From positions 1 through 64,000 of the forward strand of contig JAFEMH010005427.1 in the NCBI GenBank assembly GCA_022495995.1: a stretch of 64,000 nt of DNA, in the 5' to 3' direction. This DNA is from Adenophora triphylla var. japonica (lineage: Eukaryota > Streptophyta > Magnoliopsida > Asterales > Campanulaceae). The notes beneath the pieces were generated by a model that saw only the letters and a list, made by a program, of their open reading frames with translations, had not been told where the DNA came from and did not search any database. The position numbers and the translations under genes are program-made. Below, piece after piece: positions 1 to 11,892 of the stretch (positions within the stretch are counted from its first letter, which is position 1; every line of letters starts with the position of its first letter).

Positions 1-179
1 ACAAGTAAAAGATAACGTTTACATCCAACTATGTCGATTGCTTTCGACACCGGTCCCGGACGTTCGGTCTTGCACGTAATGCAATCCTCATGAAATACCG
101 GGCCGGGTGAATTGTCCGATCATTAAAGCGTCTCCCCCTCTTTACGGTGACAAGGGGAGATACCCCATCCTTCTTCCCG

Positions 180-1395
180 GCATCAAAACCCGCCCTGAAT
201 ATAATAATGGTTCCGAGGATTCAACCATCGACCAATCAAGGACCCCACCTCGGCAAATTCTTCTAGGCGTTTGATCGAGGCTCTGGGTCCATTCATATTG
301 TTGGACGGAAAGGATGAAGTTGGACCCTTACAAGGAGATTGGAACTCCCATCCTTGGCGGCTCTCAACCCTTATAACATGGCTATCCCAAATAGCGGCAA
401 CTTTGCTAGACATGGGGAGGAGTGGGTTCGGTTTTTGGATGCGCTCTTAATGACGAGGAGCCAACTCTCCTTGACATATTGAACATTGTAGAAATATCGA
501 AAAGCTCCCATGGTCGGCTCGTACCCTAAGCTACGGCGAGAGGACAATGAAGCCGACAAGAACCCGGTACCATTAGCTCCTAGCATGGCTGCACCGCCTC
601 ACATCGTCCAAAAATTCACGAGATGAAGGGATCCGAGTGGAAGACGAAGTCCCCGTTGAAACTGTTGGAAGTAAAAATGGACAAAGTCTTGGTTATAATA
701 AAAGTTGTCCTCTTCCTTCTTCGTCTTAAGCTCCATATAGCCCATATAAGTTAGCCTTGTACTCGCCTTTGTTTACTCCCGTATTTGGAGTACAGCTTTT
801 CCAACATGGGATCCCCGCTCTTGGGGTCCTCTCTTGTCTCTGTCCTAATCCTTGGCCTCCTCTTCCTCGGCCTCCTTTTCTTCGGGCCAAGCGGCCACGG
901 CTTGTGCTTCTTCCATGAAAGCATCTACTATTTGAGTAGACGAGGAGGGTTCTCCTTCTCTTCCCGTCATATCTGCATAAAGACGAGGAGAAAAAGTTAG
1001 TAACCTCGTCCATGGCTGATTTAGGACGGGGAAGGGAGATTCCCCTCCTCGTCATTTCATAAGGCCGAGGAGGGAGCCGTACCTCTCAGGCGCTCATGCA
1101 TTTCGCGATCAGAGGCCGGGTAGAACAGTTCGATGTGCTCCATCATCCAGCATCCTCAAAAACTATAATGTTGGGTGAACCGAGACTCAATCCATGTATC
1201 TATTCTTGTGGAATCGGGGTATTGGAGGAATAGACGAAGTTCGAAGTAACTCTCAAGCTTTGGCCCCTTGCTTACATCATCTAGGGTGAGCATCAACCAT
1301 GGACCTCTCTCTTTACGATAGACCCTCAGATTGCCAGTATGATATCCATAACGGAATCGGGGAGAATGGTCCCAAGAACGAGCCATTTCTAAGGG
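180..1395 (-). pseudogene. Antisense gene of element E, Transposase_28-like, decayed
   Basis: Broken minus-strand reading frames run from about 1386 down to 183. The piece at 586-371 contains GYEPTMGAFRYFYNVQ, which closely resembles GYEPTTVGLF in the antisense gene of element D. This is the pattern of the plant Transposase_28 (putative gypsy-type transposon) family. A piece starting MARSWDHSPRF at 1386 may be the N-terminus. Stops and frame changes interrupt the rest, so no protein is likely. Minus-strand sequence at about 1760-1600 resembles a UTR ending in a splice donor (CTCAG|GTATG), as expected for a spliced antisense transcript starting near the 3' LTR. The function of this family is unknown. 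Confidence 0.5.
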
Positions 1396-2019
1396 GAATC
1401 AAAAATGAAAGGGGGAGTTCATTCAATATTCAAGAAAGTTCATATAAAATACAAAGAAAATCAAAGGTTTGAAGTTTTGATAATTTATGAAGAAAAGCTT
1501 CATTCTTTAACAATGGTGGTTCGCCTGTTCTTGGCATATTCAAGATTCTTCCCAACAAACCCTAGGAAGCTGGAAATCAGAATCAAAATGCACAAAAGGG
1601 AAGAAATTTCATACCTGAGTTTGAAGAGATTGATGAAATCACAACAGGATGCTACTTCGTCGGAAAAAACGAGTTCACCGGAAACTGGGAATGAAGAACC
1701 TGTGTCGCCGGAGAATTTTCTTGCTATTCTCTCTCAAATACTTGGGGTTCGTAAAGATTAAAATAACAAGGGTTTTAGTTTTTATACTCCCTTAATCGGG
1801 TCAAACCCATGGGTAAAGCTAAAACCCTGTCCACGGCGCCCCAAGAATTAAATGCGAAATGATGGTTTCGGCGTGACAAGACTGGGGGGCCCCAGAATGG
1901 CAACCGTCAGTTATATGAAGCGACGCCGAGGGCACGTGTCAACCCCGTTCGTATTCCATATGACGAGGACGAGGTGACTTTCTACTCGTCCTAATCCGAG
2001 CTAGAAAGTCGGGGGCCAC

Positions 2020-2776
2020 TGAACGGTATAAACCGAGATATGAACATGGGTTTGCTCAAGCTGAGCCTAATTGAATTGGGCCATGAATATTATCTAAATA
2101 ACCAAGTATCAGGGCCGAGTAAGGTCTTCCTTGTATGACGAGGAACGTTTATCTCGGCCTTAGGTCAACATGCTCGGGCCGTCATGCCGCAAGTGACGAG
2201 GAAAGAAAAGTTCTTACCTCGGCATTTCATCACCATGACGAGGAAACAAAATTATTTACCCCGGCACATCTTCGTGTCGGCCAATCTCCAAATGACGAGG
2301 AAGCAGAATCATTTACCTCGATCTATTCGCCAAAGCCGAGGTAGAACATTCATATTCCTCGGCGTTCCGGCTAGCAGAATATACAGTCCTTATACAACAA
2401 GGATTACACATTCATGATTCAATCAGGATTGTAATCAACTATACCACTTCAAGTCAAACAAGGACTCTTTAACAGATATAATTCTCTTAGGATTACATCT
2501 TATTATCTCTTACAAGTTTACTTCAACATGGATTCTATCAATCCATCCCTATAAATACAAGCCCCATGGCTCATTATTTGGTACGTTACTTTTTACATTG
2601 GGAAAACTCTGTCCATTTGTTTTCTCATATACTGGCTTGTGAACTTACTCTCATGTAGGAGGCCTTTAGTCGGATCCGCCCCGGCTTAGTTTACGTGTTT
2701 TCTCTTATTTTCAGGCCTTGCAATCACCGGAGCAATCATCGCTTGGATTTGGGTTGAATTGACGATTTTGGCATCA
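2020..2776 (+). repeat. 3' LTR of element E
   Basis: The LTR starts TGAACGGTATAAA directly after the purine tract and ends TTGGCATCA. A TATA box (tataaata) lies near 2550. Its start resembles the solo LTR at 4863 (TGAATGGAATAAA), and both end GGCATCA, so the two belong to related families. Confidence 0.7.
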
Positions 2777-2987
2777 TCACAGTTCATTGTCGCGCGACAA
2801 GTCGGGACCCGTTTCTCCATAACTTATGGAGAAACGCGTTTCTTCCTAGATTTTGGCAATAATAAATATTGCAGCTTGTTAATGGTTTTATTAGTTGTGC
2901 TTTATTTACTTGTATATTATTTATACAACAATAAACTTACAAAATTACATTAAGACTATTTTTTATTTGGAAATGTGATATTTATTT
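2777..2987. other. Short flank between element E and MULE-1
   Basis: It starts with a palindromic segment (gggacccgtttctccataacttatggagaaacgcgtttc) and continues as AT-rich sequence. No gene is visible. Confidence 0.4.
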
Positions 2988-3169
2988 CGGGGTTTTATCA
3001 ATAAATTCTTAAATATGGTGTAATTTACCAAATAAAAACATTACATTTCAAATTCTACCTTCCCCCGGGTTGAAATCAAAACTCTCATAGAATTTCTAAC
3101 CCTCTTTATAATAATTTTAAATACCGAAACTGCCCTCACCTCTCAAATACGTGACCATCTTAGTTCAGC

Positions 3170-3412
3170 AACAGTTCTCCTTTCCGTCTCGAGCTTGTCG
3201 GCACAACTACGATTCCTCTTTTCTGATTCACCTCCGACGGCTCCCAATCCGGACATTCATTGGCCACAACATCGATCTGAACTCCTAGCACCTGTTGCTC
3301 CAGAACGAGAATTATTGTGCTGCTCATATCGCGATTGATGAAGGAAGGGACGAGATGTGCACTTGCTCGTAGCTGCCATCATGACTTCCATGGAAGGTTA
3401 TGGCAAGGCATA
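3170..3412 (+). other. GC-richer segment inside MULE-1, possible captured host sequence
   Basis: This block is richer in G and C than its surroundings and resembles a UTR or exon (ctcctttccgtctcgag, cctccgacggctcccaatcc). The motif gacggctccca recurs in the UTR region of the MAD2 MULE near 29290, so at least the first half belongs to the MULE family itself. No protein could be recognised. Confidence 0.35.
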
Positions 3413-3605
3413 TAGGGTTGTTCAAAAAATTCGTGTAACCGGATCGGACCAATAGAACCGGATCAGACTAGTAAAAACTGGACCAAATTAATAGTATTGG
3501 TCTGGTCCTGGTTCCAAATTTTTATGGAATCGATTATTTGATCTGATCCTGATTTCGAAAAAATATAAACGATCCTGGACTGTAACCGGACCGATTATCT
3601 ACATA

Positions 3606-3608
<3 letters not shown>

Positions 3609-3652
<44 letters not shown>
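3609..3652. repeat. (AT)n microsatellite
   Basis: About 22 uninterrupted AT units inside the hAT element at 3413. Confidence 0.95.
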
Positions 3653-3655
<3 letters not shown>

Positions 3656-3756
3656 TCTCTCACGGCACCACCATCTATCTCTCATCGATGGCGCAGCTCT
3701 CTCATCGACGGCGCAGCTGCAGCAGAAGAGAATATATGCCTCTCTCAGTTTTTTGC

Positions 3757-3894
3757 GTTCTCATGGCTTCCAACCTGGAGGTCATGAGTTCGATCCCCCC
3801 AGAAGTTAGAGGGAAGGCTTTCTCTCCCTAGGATTTATCTCCTAGGCGCTTCTGTGCGTGCATGTGTGTGTGTGTGTGAGTAGTGAAAAAAAAA
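3757..3894 (+). mobile_element. Possible tRNA-derived SINE
   Basis: A B-box-like GAGTTCGATCCC lies at 3786-3797, about 25 bp after a possible A box (tggcttccaacctgg). A TG-rich run and A9 close the segment. No convincing target duplication was found. Confidence 0.4.
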
Positions 3895-4312
3895 TTGCAG
3901 AACATTCGACCTCTGTTTTTTGTTGTTCCTACATTGATTTATATTTCTTTTTTTTTTGTTTCTTTGTTTTGTGTTTAATTTTTTTTTCTATTTTATGGTT
4001 AAATTTGAAGGTGAACAATTAACGTTTAATGGTGTCTATTTTGTGGTTTGAATATTAAATATTTGTGACAATTTTTTTGTTTATTTAACTAGTGATAATA
4101 CTTAATTGAATATTTGTTATCGTAAAAAATTATAATATATTGTAATTTATAGAATCGACGGAACCGGGCCGAAATCAGACCAATGGGAGCGATCCTATAA
4201 TGTAATGGTCTGGTCCTGATCCTATATTTTTACAGAACCGAAGTATTGGTACGATCCTGATTTTTTTAAATTTTGACAAAATTCGGACCAATCCGAACTG
4301 TGAACACCCCTA

Positions 4313-4862
4313 ACGGCATATCTATAGTATAGTGAGAGGGGTCACTTGACCCCCTCATATTCCAATTTTTTTTCACTTTACCCCCTTTTTTTTGTGAGCA
4401 TTTATATTTACTTCAATTGACCCAGTCGGATTTTATAGTATAACCCCCTCAAATTGTGTATTTATATTTTATGCTCCCCTAAATATTTATTTTTTAGATT
4501 TGTTCCAAAATAAATGTCTATATTCTAAAAAACTTGATCCCCAAATATTTTTTTACTAATTTTTTTAATCATATTTCATTACCTAATTACAAAACGAAAA
4601 GTTTAAAAAGTGAATAGCAAGAATATTTATATATCATTGTTATTAAATTTTATAAAAGATACACATTTTTGGAATGCCTCTTAATTAGATTTTTTATTTG
4701 TATTCATTAGGTATTAGTGATTAGTGATTTAGTTATATTTTAATTTGACATTTGTTAATGGTCGTTCGCCTGGATATATACTTTTTCACATAACTTTTGC
4801 GGCCTAGTTAATTTTTATCTTATTATATTTTGGGATCGTAGGCTTAGATAAATTTTAGAGTA
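4313..4862. other. AT-rich non-coding stretch in MULE-1
   Basis: AT-rich with short pyrimidine blocks (ttgaccccctc, tttacccccttt). The same style of sequence resumes at 5690-5960 beyond the solo LTR. No gene is visible. Confidence 0.5.
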
Positions 4863-5518
4863 TGAATGGAATAAAAGTGACGGGCTAGGTCCAACATAAG
4901 AAGTCCAGTTATTCAGACATTATTGCCACCACATCCTTGGTAGGTCAGCCCAATTATTATAAAGCCCACGGCCCAGCATCAAAGATCAGTCGACCTAGCT
5001 CATTGTCCGACCTCCGTGGTTCCGACCTAGCTTTGTCCGACGTACGATCCATATCTCATACGGGCATTATCCGGCTATATCATTCAGTCAGGTAGACCTA
5101 GACCCATGCAGGCGACCTCGACCTACAAAGAATACATCGACCTACATAGTCTTAATACGCCTACAACTCTTTTCATAACGGAAGTCCTACAAATTAGGAG
5201 TTATTTACGTACATGATCTCTTACACAATATGATCCATGATTCTAGAAATTTCATACAATCCTACTACAATTATATCTCTTATCAACGCCTATAAATACC
5301 TTACAACATCCACGGTTTTGAGGTAATTGCTATTTGTTATTCTGAATCTCTTGTTCATTATAATTTATCAGCTTATACACCATACTTACTCTCACGCCCG
5401 TGGGTCTAAGCCGGTGATCATTCTGGCTAGTCGTGGGTTCCTTGTTTCAGGTCAAAAGCTAGGAGATCAGTCCTGATTGCTGGACGTAGACTGATTCAAC
5501 ACGTTTCTTGCGGCATCA
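4863..5518 (+). repeat. Solo LTR, gypsy type
   Basis: It starts TGAATGGAATAAA and ends CGGCATCA. The flanks are gagta and gggta, 4 of 5 identical. A TATA box (tataaata, 5291-5298) is present. No primer site, purine tract or coding sequence adjoins it, so this is a recombined solo LTR related to the LTR of element E. Confidence 0.75.
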
Positions 5519-5576
5519 GGGTAGTTGTTTGTTTAGACCACCTGCCTAAATAAATTTAAACTTATATAGAGGCTTT

Positions 5577-5684
<108 letters not shown>

Positions 5685-6189
5685 CATTATTATTGGAATT
5701 CATAACTATGAAAAATAGGTTATACATGCAATATTATAATTTTAGATCTTCATTTTCCCCCTAGTCTTAAAAGTTGACCCCCTACTCTTAAAAAATGTCT
5801 CTTTTCTTAATGAATACTTTAAGCTATTACAAGAGTGATAATTGAAAATATTTTTATTAATGACTACTTTAAATTATTAAGTGGCAAAATTTTAACCCCC
5901 TTCACTTAAATTATGGGTTGTGGAACTGAGGTATATGAGAGAGATAAAGCTTGATGAAAAGTGGAGATGGCCAAAATGGGCTCAAATTCGTGGGAGGTCC
6001 GCACGGACCGTTGCCCGCGGCCCGTTTGGCCCCGGCCCGTCCAGCCCGTAACCCGTCCAGCCCGCTTTTCATACGGGACGGGCTTGGATCAAGGAAGTCC
6101 GCACGGACCGGGCTTTGGCCCGCGGATCAGAAGATCCGTTTGGTCTGTGGCCCGTTTGGCCCGTTATCAAAGAAGTCTGCACTGACGTA

Positions 6190-6315
6190 TTTGAATTCTA
6201 AACCCTAAACCCCATATTCTAAACCATAAACCCTATATTCTAAACCCTAAACCCTATATACCCCATACCCTAACACCTATACCTTAAATTATATTTATAC
6301 CAATACCCTAAAGTA
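6190..6315. repeat. Degenerate telomere-like (CCCTAAA) repeats
   Basis: Repeated 'taaaccctaaacccc', 'aaaccctatattc' and similar variants of the plant telomere unit. A second patch lies at about 6645-6830. They flank the Stowaway at 6318, so one patch was split by it. Confidence 0.6.
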
Positions 6316-6317
6316 TA

Positions 6318-6604
6318 CTCCCTCCGTCCCGGCGAAAGAGCCACAAAATTTGTCCGACACGCAAAATAAGAAATGTGATGTAGGAAAGAGAAAAAATTTA
6401 AATGTTGTGAGTATGAAAAATTAAATAGGAGAGAGAATGAGTGGGAGGTGATGTAAGAAAGAGAATGTTGTGAGTGTAAAAGTAAAGTAGGAGAGAGAAT
6501 GAGTGGAGAGAATAGTGATTTAAGGTTTCCTTTTTGGGAAAGTGGCTTTTTAAATGGGACGCCCAAAAAGGAAATAAATGGCTCTTTCGCTGGGACGGAG
6601 GGAG
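6318..6604. mobile_element. Stowaway-type MITE
   Basis: Terminal inverted repeats CTCCCTCCGTCCCGGCGAAAGAG and its complement, TA duplicated on both sides. Confidence 0.9.
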
Positions 6605-7074
6605 TATACCTCTATATCCTAAACCTTATAATATATGCCACTCACTAAAACTAAACCCTATATATCCCATACCCTAACCCATACCTTAAATTATATGCCA
6701 TATACAATTATAACTTATACATTATACCATATACCATAAATCATTTATCATAAACCTTATACCCTAAACCATTTATCATATATCTTATACCTTAAACCCT
6801 ATATTACATATCATAAACTCCATGCATATCATAAATCATTATCATATATGTAAAGAAATGTTTACTAATATTATTGATAATTGAATATTACATAATAGTA
6901 ATAATTTAGAGAAAAATATTTAATAATAATAATAATAATAATAATTTAACTATTAGAAAATATTAATAATGCTTTTACTTTACACCAACCCCTAAAGTAT
7001 TTACCATATTGCTCAAACTGAAAAAAAAAAAAAAAAACTATAAATCTTACTCTAGGACGTAGGGAGTAAAAAAC

Positions 7075-8262
7075 GTCTAAAATATTATTTTCTAGTCAAT
7101 AAAAAAATAAAAATAAATAAAGGATAGTTCGTCCCTCTTTTCTTTTATATACTTTCATTTGTTTATCTTTTTTCTATATTTTTTTCTATACATTTTTGTA
7201 AAAAAAAATTACTAATAAATATGTCTAAAATATTATTTTCTAGTCAATAAAAAATTAAAATAAAATAAAAAATAAATATAGGGTAGTCCGTCCCTCTTTT
7301 CTTCTATATACTTTCATTTGTTTAGCTTTTTTATATCTTTTTTTATATACCTTTTTGTAAAAAAAAAAATCACTAATAAACAAAGTCTAAAATATTATTT
7401 TCTAGTCAATAAAAAAATTAAAAAAAATAAAGGATAGTCCGTCCCTCTTTTCTTTTATATACTTTAAATTGTTTAGTTTTTTTCTATCTTTTTTTATATA
7501 ACTTTTTGTAAAAAAATCACTAATAAACAAAGTCTAAAATAGTATTTTCTAGTCAATAAAAAATTAAAATAAAATAAAAAATAAATACTCCCTCCGTCCC
7601 ATTAATAACTTCACCTTTTACCCAAAATGGCGTTCCGTTAGAAGCTTCACCTTTCCTTTTTTGGCAAAGAATCTTTACTATTTCCTCCACTCATTCTCTC
7701 TCCTATTTCACTATTACACTCACAACACTTTTCAAATTTACTATTTCTTCCACTCATTCTCTCTCCTATTTTACTATTACACTCACAACATTTTCTTCAC
7801 CCTTAATTTACGTGTCAGACCTAAAATGGTGAAGTAATTACTGGGACGGAGGGAGTATAGGGTAGTCCGTCCCTCTATTTTTCTATATACTTTCATTTGT
7901 TTAGCTTTTTTATATCTTTTTTTTTATATACCTTTTTGTAAAAAAAAATCACTAATAAACAAAGTCTAAAATATTATTTCCTAGTCAATAAAAAATTAAT
8001 AAAAAATAAAAATAAATAAAGGATAGTTCGTCCCTCTTTTCTTTTATATACTTTAAATTGTTTAGTTTTTCTTCTATCTTTTTTATATACCTTTTTGTAA
8101 AACAAATCACTAATAAACAAAGTCTAAAATATTATTTCCTAGTCATTAAAAAATTAAAAGAAAATAGAAAATAAATATAGGGTAGTCCGTCCTTCTTTTC
8201 TTTTATATACTTTCATTTGTTTAGTTTTTCTATCTTTTTTAATATATAAAACAACTAATTTT
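7075..8262. repeat. Minisatellite, six copies of about 147-162 bp
   Basis: Each unit contains gtctaaaatattattttctagtc, then aaaggatagtccgtccctcttttc, then ctttttgtaaaaa. Units start near 7075, 7223, 7385, 7532, 7964 and 8122. The fourth unit is interrupted by the Stowaway at 7588. Confidence 0.85.
7588..7855. mobile_element. Stowaway-type MITE inside the minisatellite
   Basis: CTCCCTCCGTCCCATTAAT end and its inverted partner (attactgggacggagggag), TA on both sides. It splits one minisatellite unit, so it is younger than the array. Confidence 0.9.
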
Positions 8263-8584
8263 CTTATGTCTAAGTGATTTTATATTTTTTTAAAAAAAAT
8301 CTTATTAAATACTAAATTTCTTTTTATTTTTTCATATGTTTTCTGATATTTTCCATGTTTTTTCTGATTTTTTTAAAAAGATAAAAAATGAAATAAAAAA
8401 TAGGAAAACCCGTTTGGCCTGTGGGTTGGTCCGTACGGACCAAACGGGCTGGCTTGGACATCCAAATTGGGATGGGCCAGGCCGGGTTTGGGCCTGTTTC
8501 ATCAAACGGGCTGACGGGCTTCAACCCGTCCGCCCGCGAATTGATTCGTACGCGTCGAATCGGGATGAGCCGGCCCGTTTGGCC

Positions 8585-8782
8585 ATCACCGATGAAAAGA
8601 AAAGGAAGAAGAAAGATAAATTTTTTTGAAAATATTAATAAAGAGGCTGAAAAGTCCTTTTTCGAAAATGTTATAAATAATTTATCACCGATGAAAAGAA
8701 AAGGAAGAAGAAAGATAAATTTTTTTGAAAATATTAATAAAGAGGCTGAAAAGTCCTTTTTCGAAAATGTTATAAATAATTT
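8585..8782. repeat. Direct tandem duplication, 99-bp unit
   Basis: Two nearly identical units start atcaccgatgaaaag at 8585 and 8684. The first seven bases overlap the right end of the hAT at 5962-8591. The unit is 33 codons long, so open frames across it show a repeated peptide that is not a real protein. Confidence 0.9.
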
Positions 8783-8788
8783 ATAGTA

Positions 8789-9065
8789 CTCCCTCCGTCC
8801 CAATAGAAGCTTCACCAATTATCTAAAAGGGCGTCCCGTTAGAAGCTTCACCTTTCCTTTTTTGGACATAAAATATTATTATTTCCTCCACTCATTCTCT
8901 CTCCTACATTATTTTAATACTCACAACACCATTATAATTTATTATTCCCTCCACTAATTCTCTCTCCTATTTTCAAATTACACTCACAACATTTTTTTTT
9001 CCCTCCCATTACCATAATTCCCGTGCCCAAGAAAAATGGTGAAGCAATTGATGGGGCGGAGGGAG
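8789..9065. mobile_element. Stowaway-type MITE
   Basis: CTCCCTCCGTCCCAATAGAAGC end and inverted partner (ttgatggggcggagggag), TA on both sides. Confidence 0.88.
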
Positions 9066-9264
9066 TATTTTTTTTGGCTTTTGAAATGTGGATTACAGCT
9101 ATAACTGCAGTCTACAAGGAAATGGTTTTATAACAGCCCAACAATTGCTTTGTTAAAAAAAAAGGCCTACTCTCATTTTCCATACAGAAAAAAAAATAGT
9201 TTTTTTTTTTTTAGGAACTTGAAAGTTTGTAAGTTTCTAGATGGTTCAGATGAATAATGATGTA

Positions 9265-9548
9265 CCCCTCCGTCCCGGAACAATCTTCACACTTTTCCTT
9301 TTGGGCATCTCAAAACTTACTTTACACATTTAAAACTTACCTAAAATGGAAATGAATTTTTACTATTCCCTCCACTCATTCTCTCTCCTACATTATTTTA
9401 ATACTCACAACACCATTATAATTTACTATTCTCTCCACTCATTCTCTCTCCTATTTTATTTTCACACTCACAACACTTTCAATATAATACTCCCTCCTTA
9501 AAACCAGTGCAAACAGTGTTTGTGAAGATTGTTCCGGGACGAAGGGAG
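9265..9548. mobile_element. Stowaway-type MITE
   Basis: CCCCTCCGTCCCGGAACAATCTTCAC end and inverted partner ending gaagattgttccgggacgaagggag, TA on both sides. An extra internal ctccctcc copy lies at 9490. Confidence 0.85.
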
Positions 9549-10310
9549 TATTGATAAATAATTTTTTATTTTAAACAACTGATAAATTAAGTCGTATGTT
9601 GTTTAAAATGTATGTATGACTGCTTTCGTTAATTCTTATCTTTTAACAAATTTGATTTCTTGATTAATTAAAGGGCATGCGATATCAGACAATTGTGAAA
9701 TCACAGAATCGTGGAATCAATTTATCTATATTATTTTTAATGTTATTTGACAACAAAATCATGTCATTCCTAAGGCTTTATGAGAACAAATTCGTGGTGA
9801 TCAATTGATTTCTCAATTGTTTAAAGAGCAATGACATCACACAATTGCGAAATTAATTTGACATCACACAATTGCGAAATTAATTTATCAATGTTATTCC
9901 CTAGGCTTTATGAGAACAAATTCGTCGTTATCGTTAAGCAACTGAGAAATTGAGTCATCAATTGTGAAAAATCGATATATGAATTTATCAATTTTTGTAC
10001 TCAAATTTGAACAAATGAAAAATGAATATATCAGTTTTATACTCACTCAGGTATAATGAAAAATGATTTTCTCAATCTTTTACAAATGAAAAATGAAATT
10101 CTTTATTTCTAAAATTTGAATCATATCATGAGTGTACATTTTTTATTTGTATTGATGATACGATTAAAACGATTTTCAAAATTATTTTTTCGATTATTAG
10201 ATATTGAAATATTGCATTTTAAAATTTTGAGGAAAAAAAAAAGAGAAAAGAGAGAAAGAGGGAGAGAGAATGAGAAACGTTGACTAGGCCCAGGGCATAG
10301 CGCCAGCTAG
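9549..10310. other. Right subterminal part of MULE-1
   Basis: AT-rich, with short repeats (acatcacacaattgcgaaattaattt twice near 9840-9890). The motif gaaaaatgaatatatcagttttatac also occurs near the right end of the MAD2 MULE (31296-31376). No gene is visible. Confidence 0.5.
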
Positions 10311-10462
10311 CTGACGGAGGGTGTCCACGTGTGAGTGTTGTGAGGTGGGGGGGAGGGGCATTTTGGTTCAACGAAAATTTAAGGACTTTTTGTCAAATTT
10401 CAAAAATTTCTGTTTTATTGATATTTTTTTTATTACTAAGAAATTTATTGGTCAAAACCTCT

Positions 10463-11297
10463 TATTTATTTTGGGACAGCTTAAAATACGATATTTATTA
10501 TGGAGGGAAAGTAGGATACATATTATTATGCATATAAGCCTAATCCGCCAATTCATCAACAACAAAATGGGACACTAAAGTCTTGTTTGGCAGAAAAGAA
10601 TTGATGCTAGTGGCATCTAGTTGAGAAGAAAAATCCTACTTCATTCAGGGGTTGACATATAAGTAAACCCCCAAATTCCATTACAAAAAGTAGATAAGAA
10701 TCCAAATGCTAATTAGATTTCTTCCAAGCCAAATAATTTTGTTGGTGTTTAATTCCATTAGAAAAAGTAATCCAGATAAAGCCGTGGCCAAAACGCAACG
10801 ACTTGTACAAAGTAAAGTTAAAATGTGTAGCTTTCAAGGTCAATTTCTTCAAATATTGCAATGGGGGCCAAGGAAGACTTGTTTGTTTAGCCGTTTGATA
10901 TTAAATCCATCATGTTGTAGAGATTTTTCATTGGTAATTTTTATTTTTCCAAAATTAATATTATACTATTTTAATTATAACGTTTTAGCAACTCTGTTCA
11001 TAAAGAGTTACTTTGTGGTAAGAGTCAAAATTCACAATGTGTGAAATCTCGCATTCAATTCCTTCCTTTCTATGTCTTTAAGAACATCATTATAAATTAT
11101 CTATAGTATAAATGGGGGATGTCTTTGCTACAGTTCTTTGAACAGTAGCAAGTGACGAAATCCCCATTTTGCCCTCATACTTTTGTTCCTTTCCCATTTT
11201 GTCCTTAAATATTTTTTTTTTAATTTAAAATTTTTTTTTTTAAAAAAATCACGTGGCCTTGGACACGAACATGTACTAGTAAAGGGATGTACTAGTA
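10463..11297. other. AT-rich flank without recognisable genes
   Basis: Open frames of 68-112 codons here have biased AT-rich composition and no recognisable motif. I see no gene, only unique-looking AT-rich DNA. Confidence 0.4.
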
Positions 11298-11670
11298 ACC
11301 AACGGTCTCATGGCCTGGTGGTATCTTGGCCGGCTTTCCTACGGGAAGGTCGGGGGTTCGATCCCCCCTGTGGGGGATCTTGTGGATTAATTCTTCCATT
11401 GGGTTTCAGGAGCCTTGGAGTCCCCCGGTGCACATCCGTGCAGTTAAGGAAGCAGCATTGCTGGGCTTGCAACCTCAGTGTGGGGAGTTCAACTGTCGTG
11501 TTGTAGGAGGGCTCCCTTGGGGCCAGGAGTATAAGGGGTGCTGTCACCCTGGCTGCCTCGGGCATATACCGCGATTTACATCCCCCAGCACTCTGAGGGG
11601 CCGGAGCCTTGGGGTCCAGAATTAGTCCGACGTAAGTTGGGAACCTGGGTATCAAAGAAAAAAAAAAAAA
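11298..11670 (+). mobile_element. tRNA-derived SINE with 17-bp target duplication
   Basis: The tRNA-like head has a B box GGTTCGATCCC (11355-11365) and an A-box-like tggcctggtgg (about 11313). The body is about 300 bp and GC-rich, and the tail is a run of about 15 A. The direct repeat aaagggatgtactagta flanks both sides (11281-11297 and 11670-11686). Open frames inside it are by-products of this composition. Confidence 0.85.
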
Positions 11671-11892
11671 AAGGGATGTACTAGTAAAGGGATAAGTGGG
11701 AACCCCTACTGATCCTATTTAAAAATAAAAGTTTTAGCAGCATGGATCCTATATGCAGTAACATTGCTCAATAATTGTTGTTACATTAAATTAATCTTGT
11801 AATTTCAAATTCAAAGATTACTCCTCAATTAATTTTTTAATCTTGTGAGTATTAGTCCCCAAAGTTTTTGATCTTTTGAGTATTAGTTCCTA

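Larger units (their letters stand above)
1..2776 (+). mobile_element. Element E: 3' part of a Tat-like Ty3/gypsy retrotransposon
   Basis: The element enters from beyond the left window edge. Its 3' end is an LTR at 2020-2776, preceded by a purine-rich tract (gaaagtcgggggcca, about 2004-2018) of the kind that primes plus-strand synthesis, which fixes the element on the plus strand. Upstream, the minus strand holds a decayed antisense gene with the same motif seen in element D. No gag or pol is inside the window. The lineage is inferred from this layout and from the shared antisense gene. Confidence 0.7.
3413..4312. mobile_element. Non-autonomous hAT element
   Basis: Inverted ends TAGGGTTGTTC (left) and TAGGGGTGTTC (right, reverse complement), with subterminal 'ccggatcggaccaat' motifs. 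The 8-bp flanks are aaggcata and acggcata, 7 of 8 identical, as expected for hAT. It carries an (AT)n run and a SINE-like segment and has no transposase. Confidence 0.75.
5962..8591. mobile_element. hAT element rich in GGCCCG motifs, with nested repeats
   Basis: Left end TGGAGATGGCCAAAATGGGC and reverse complement of the right end CGGTGATGGCCAAACGGGC match as inverted termini. Both are followed inward by 'cccgtttggccc' subterminal repeats (6000-6180 and 8405-8585), typical of non-autonomous hAT elements. ATGAAAAG flanks both sides (5954-5961 and 8592-8599), a perfect 8-bp duplication. Inside are degenerate telomere-like repeats, a minisatellite and two Stowaways. No transposase is present. 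Confidence 0.75.

Noticed and set aside
6190..6830. CCCTAAA-like repeats as a chromosome end or fusion point
   Set aside because: Degenerate, short, and inside a hAT element with clean ends.
8324..8818. Open frames of up to 164 codons with a repeated peptide on both strands
   Set aside because: They come from the 99-bp tandem duplication, a multiple of three, plus hAT end sequence.
11183..11655. Overlapping open frames of about 100 codons on both strands
   Set aside because: They lie in a GC-rich SINE with a poly(A) tail and target duplication.
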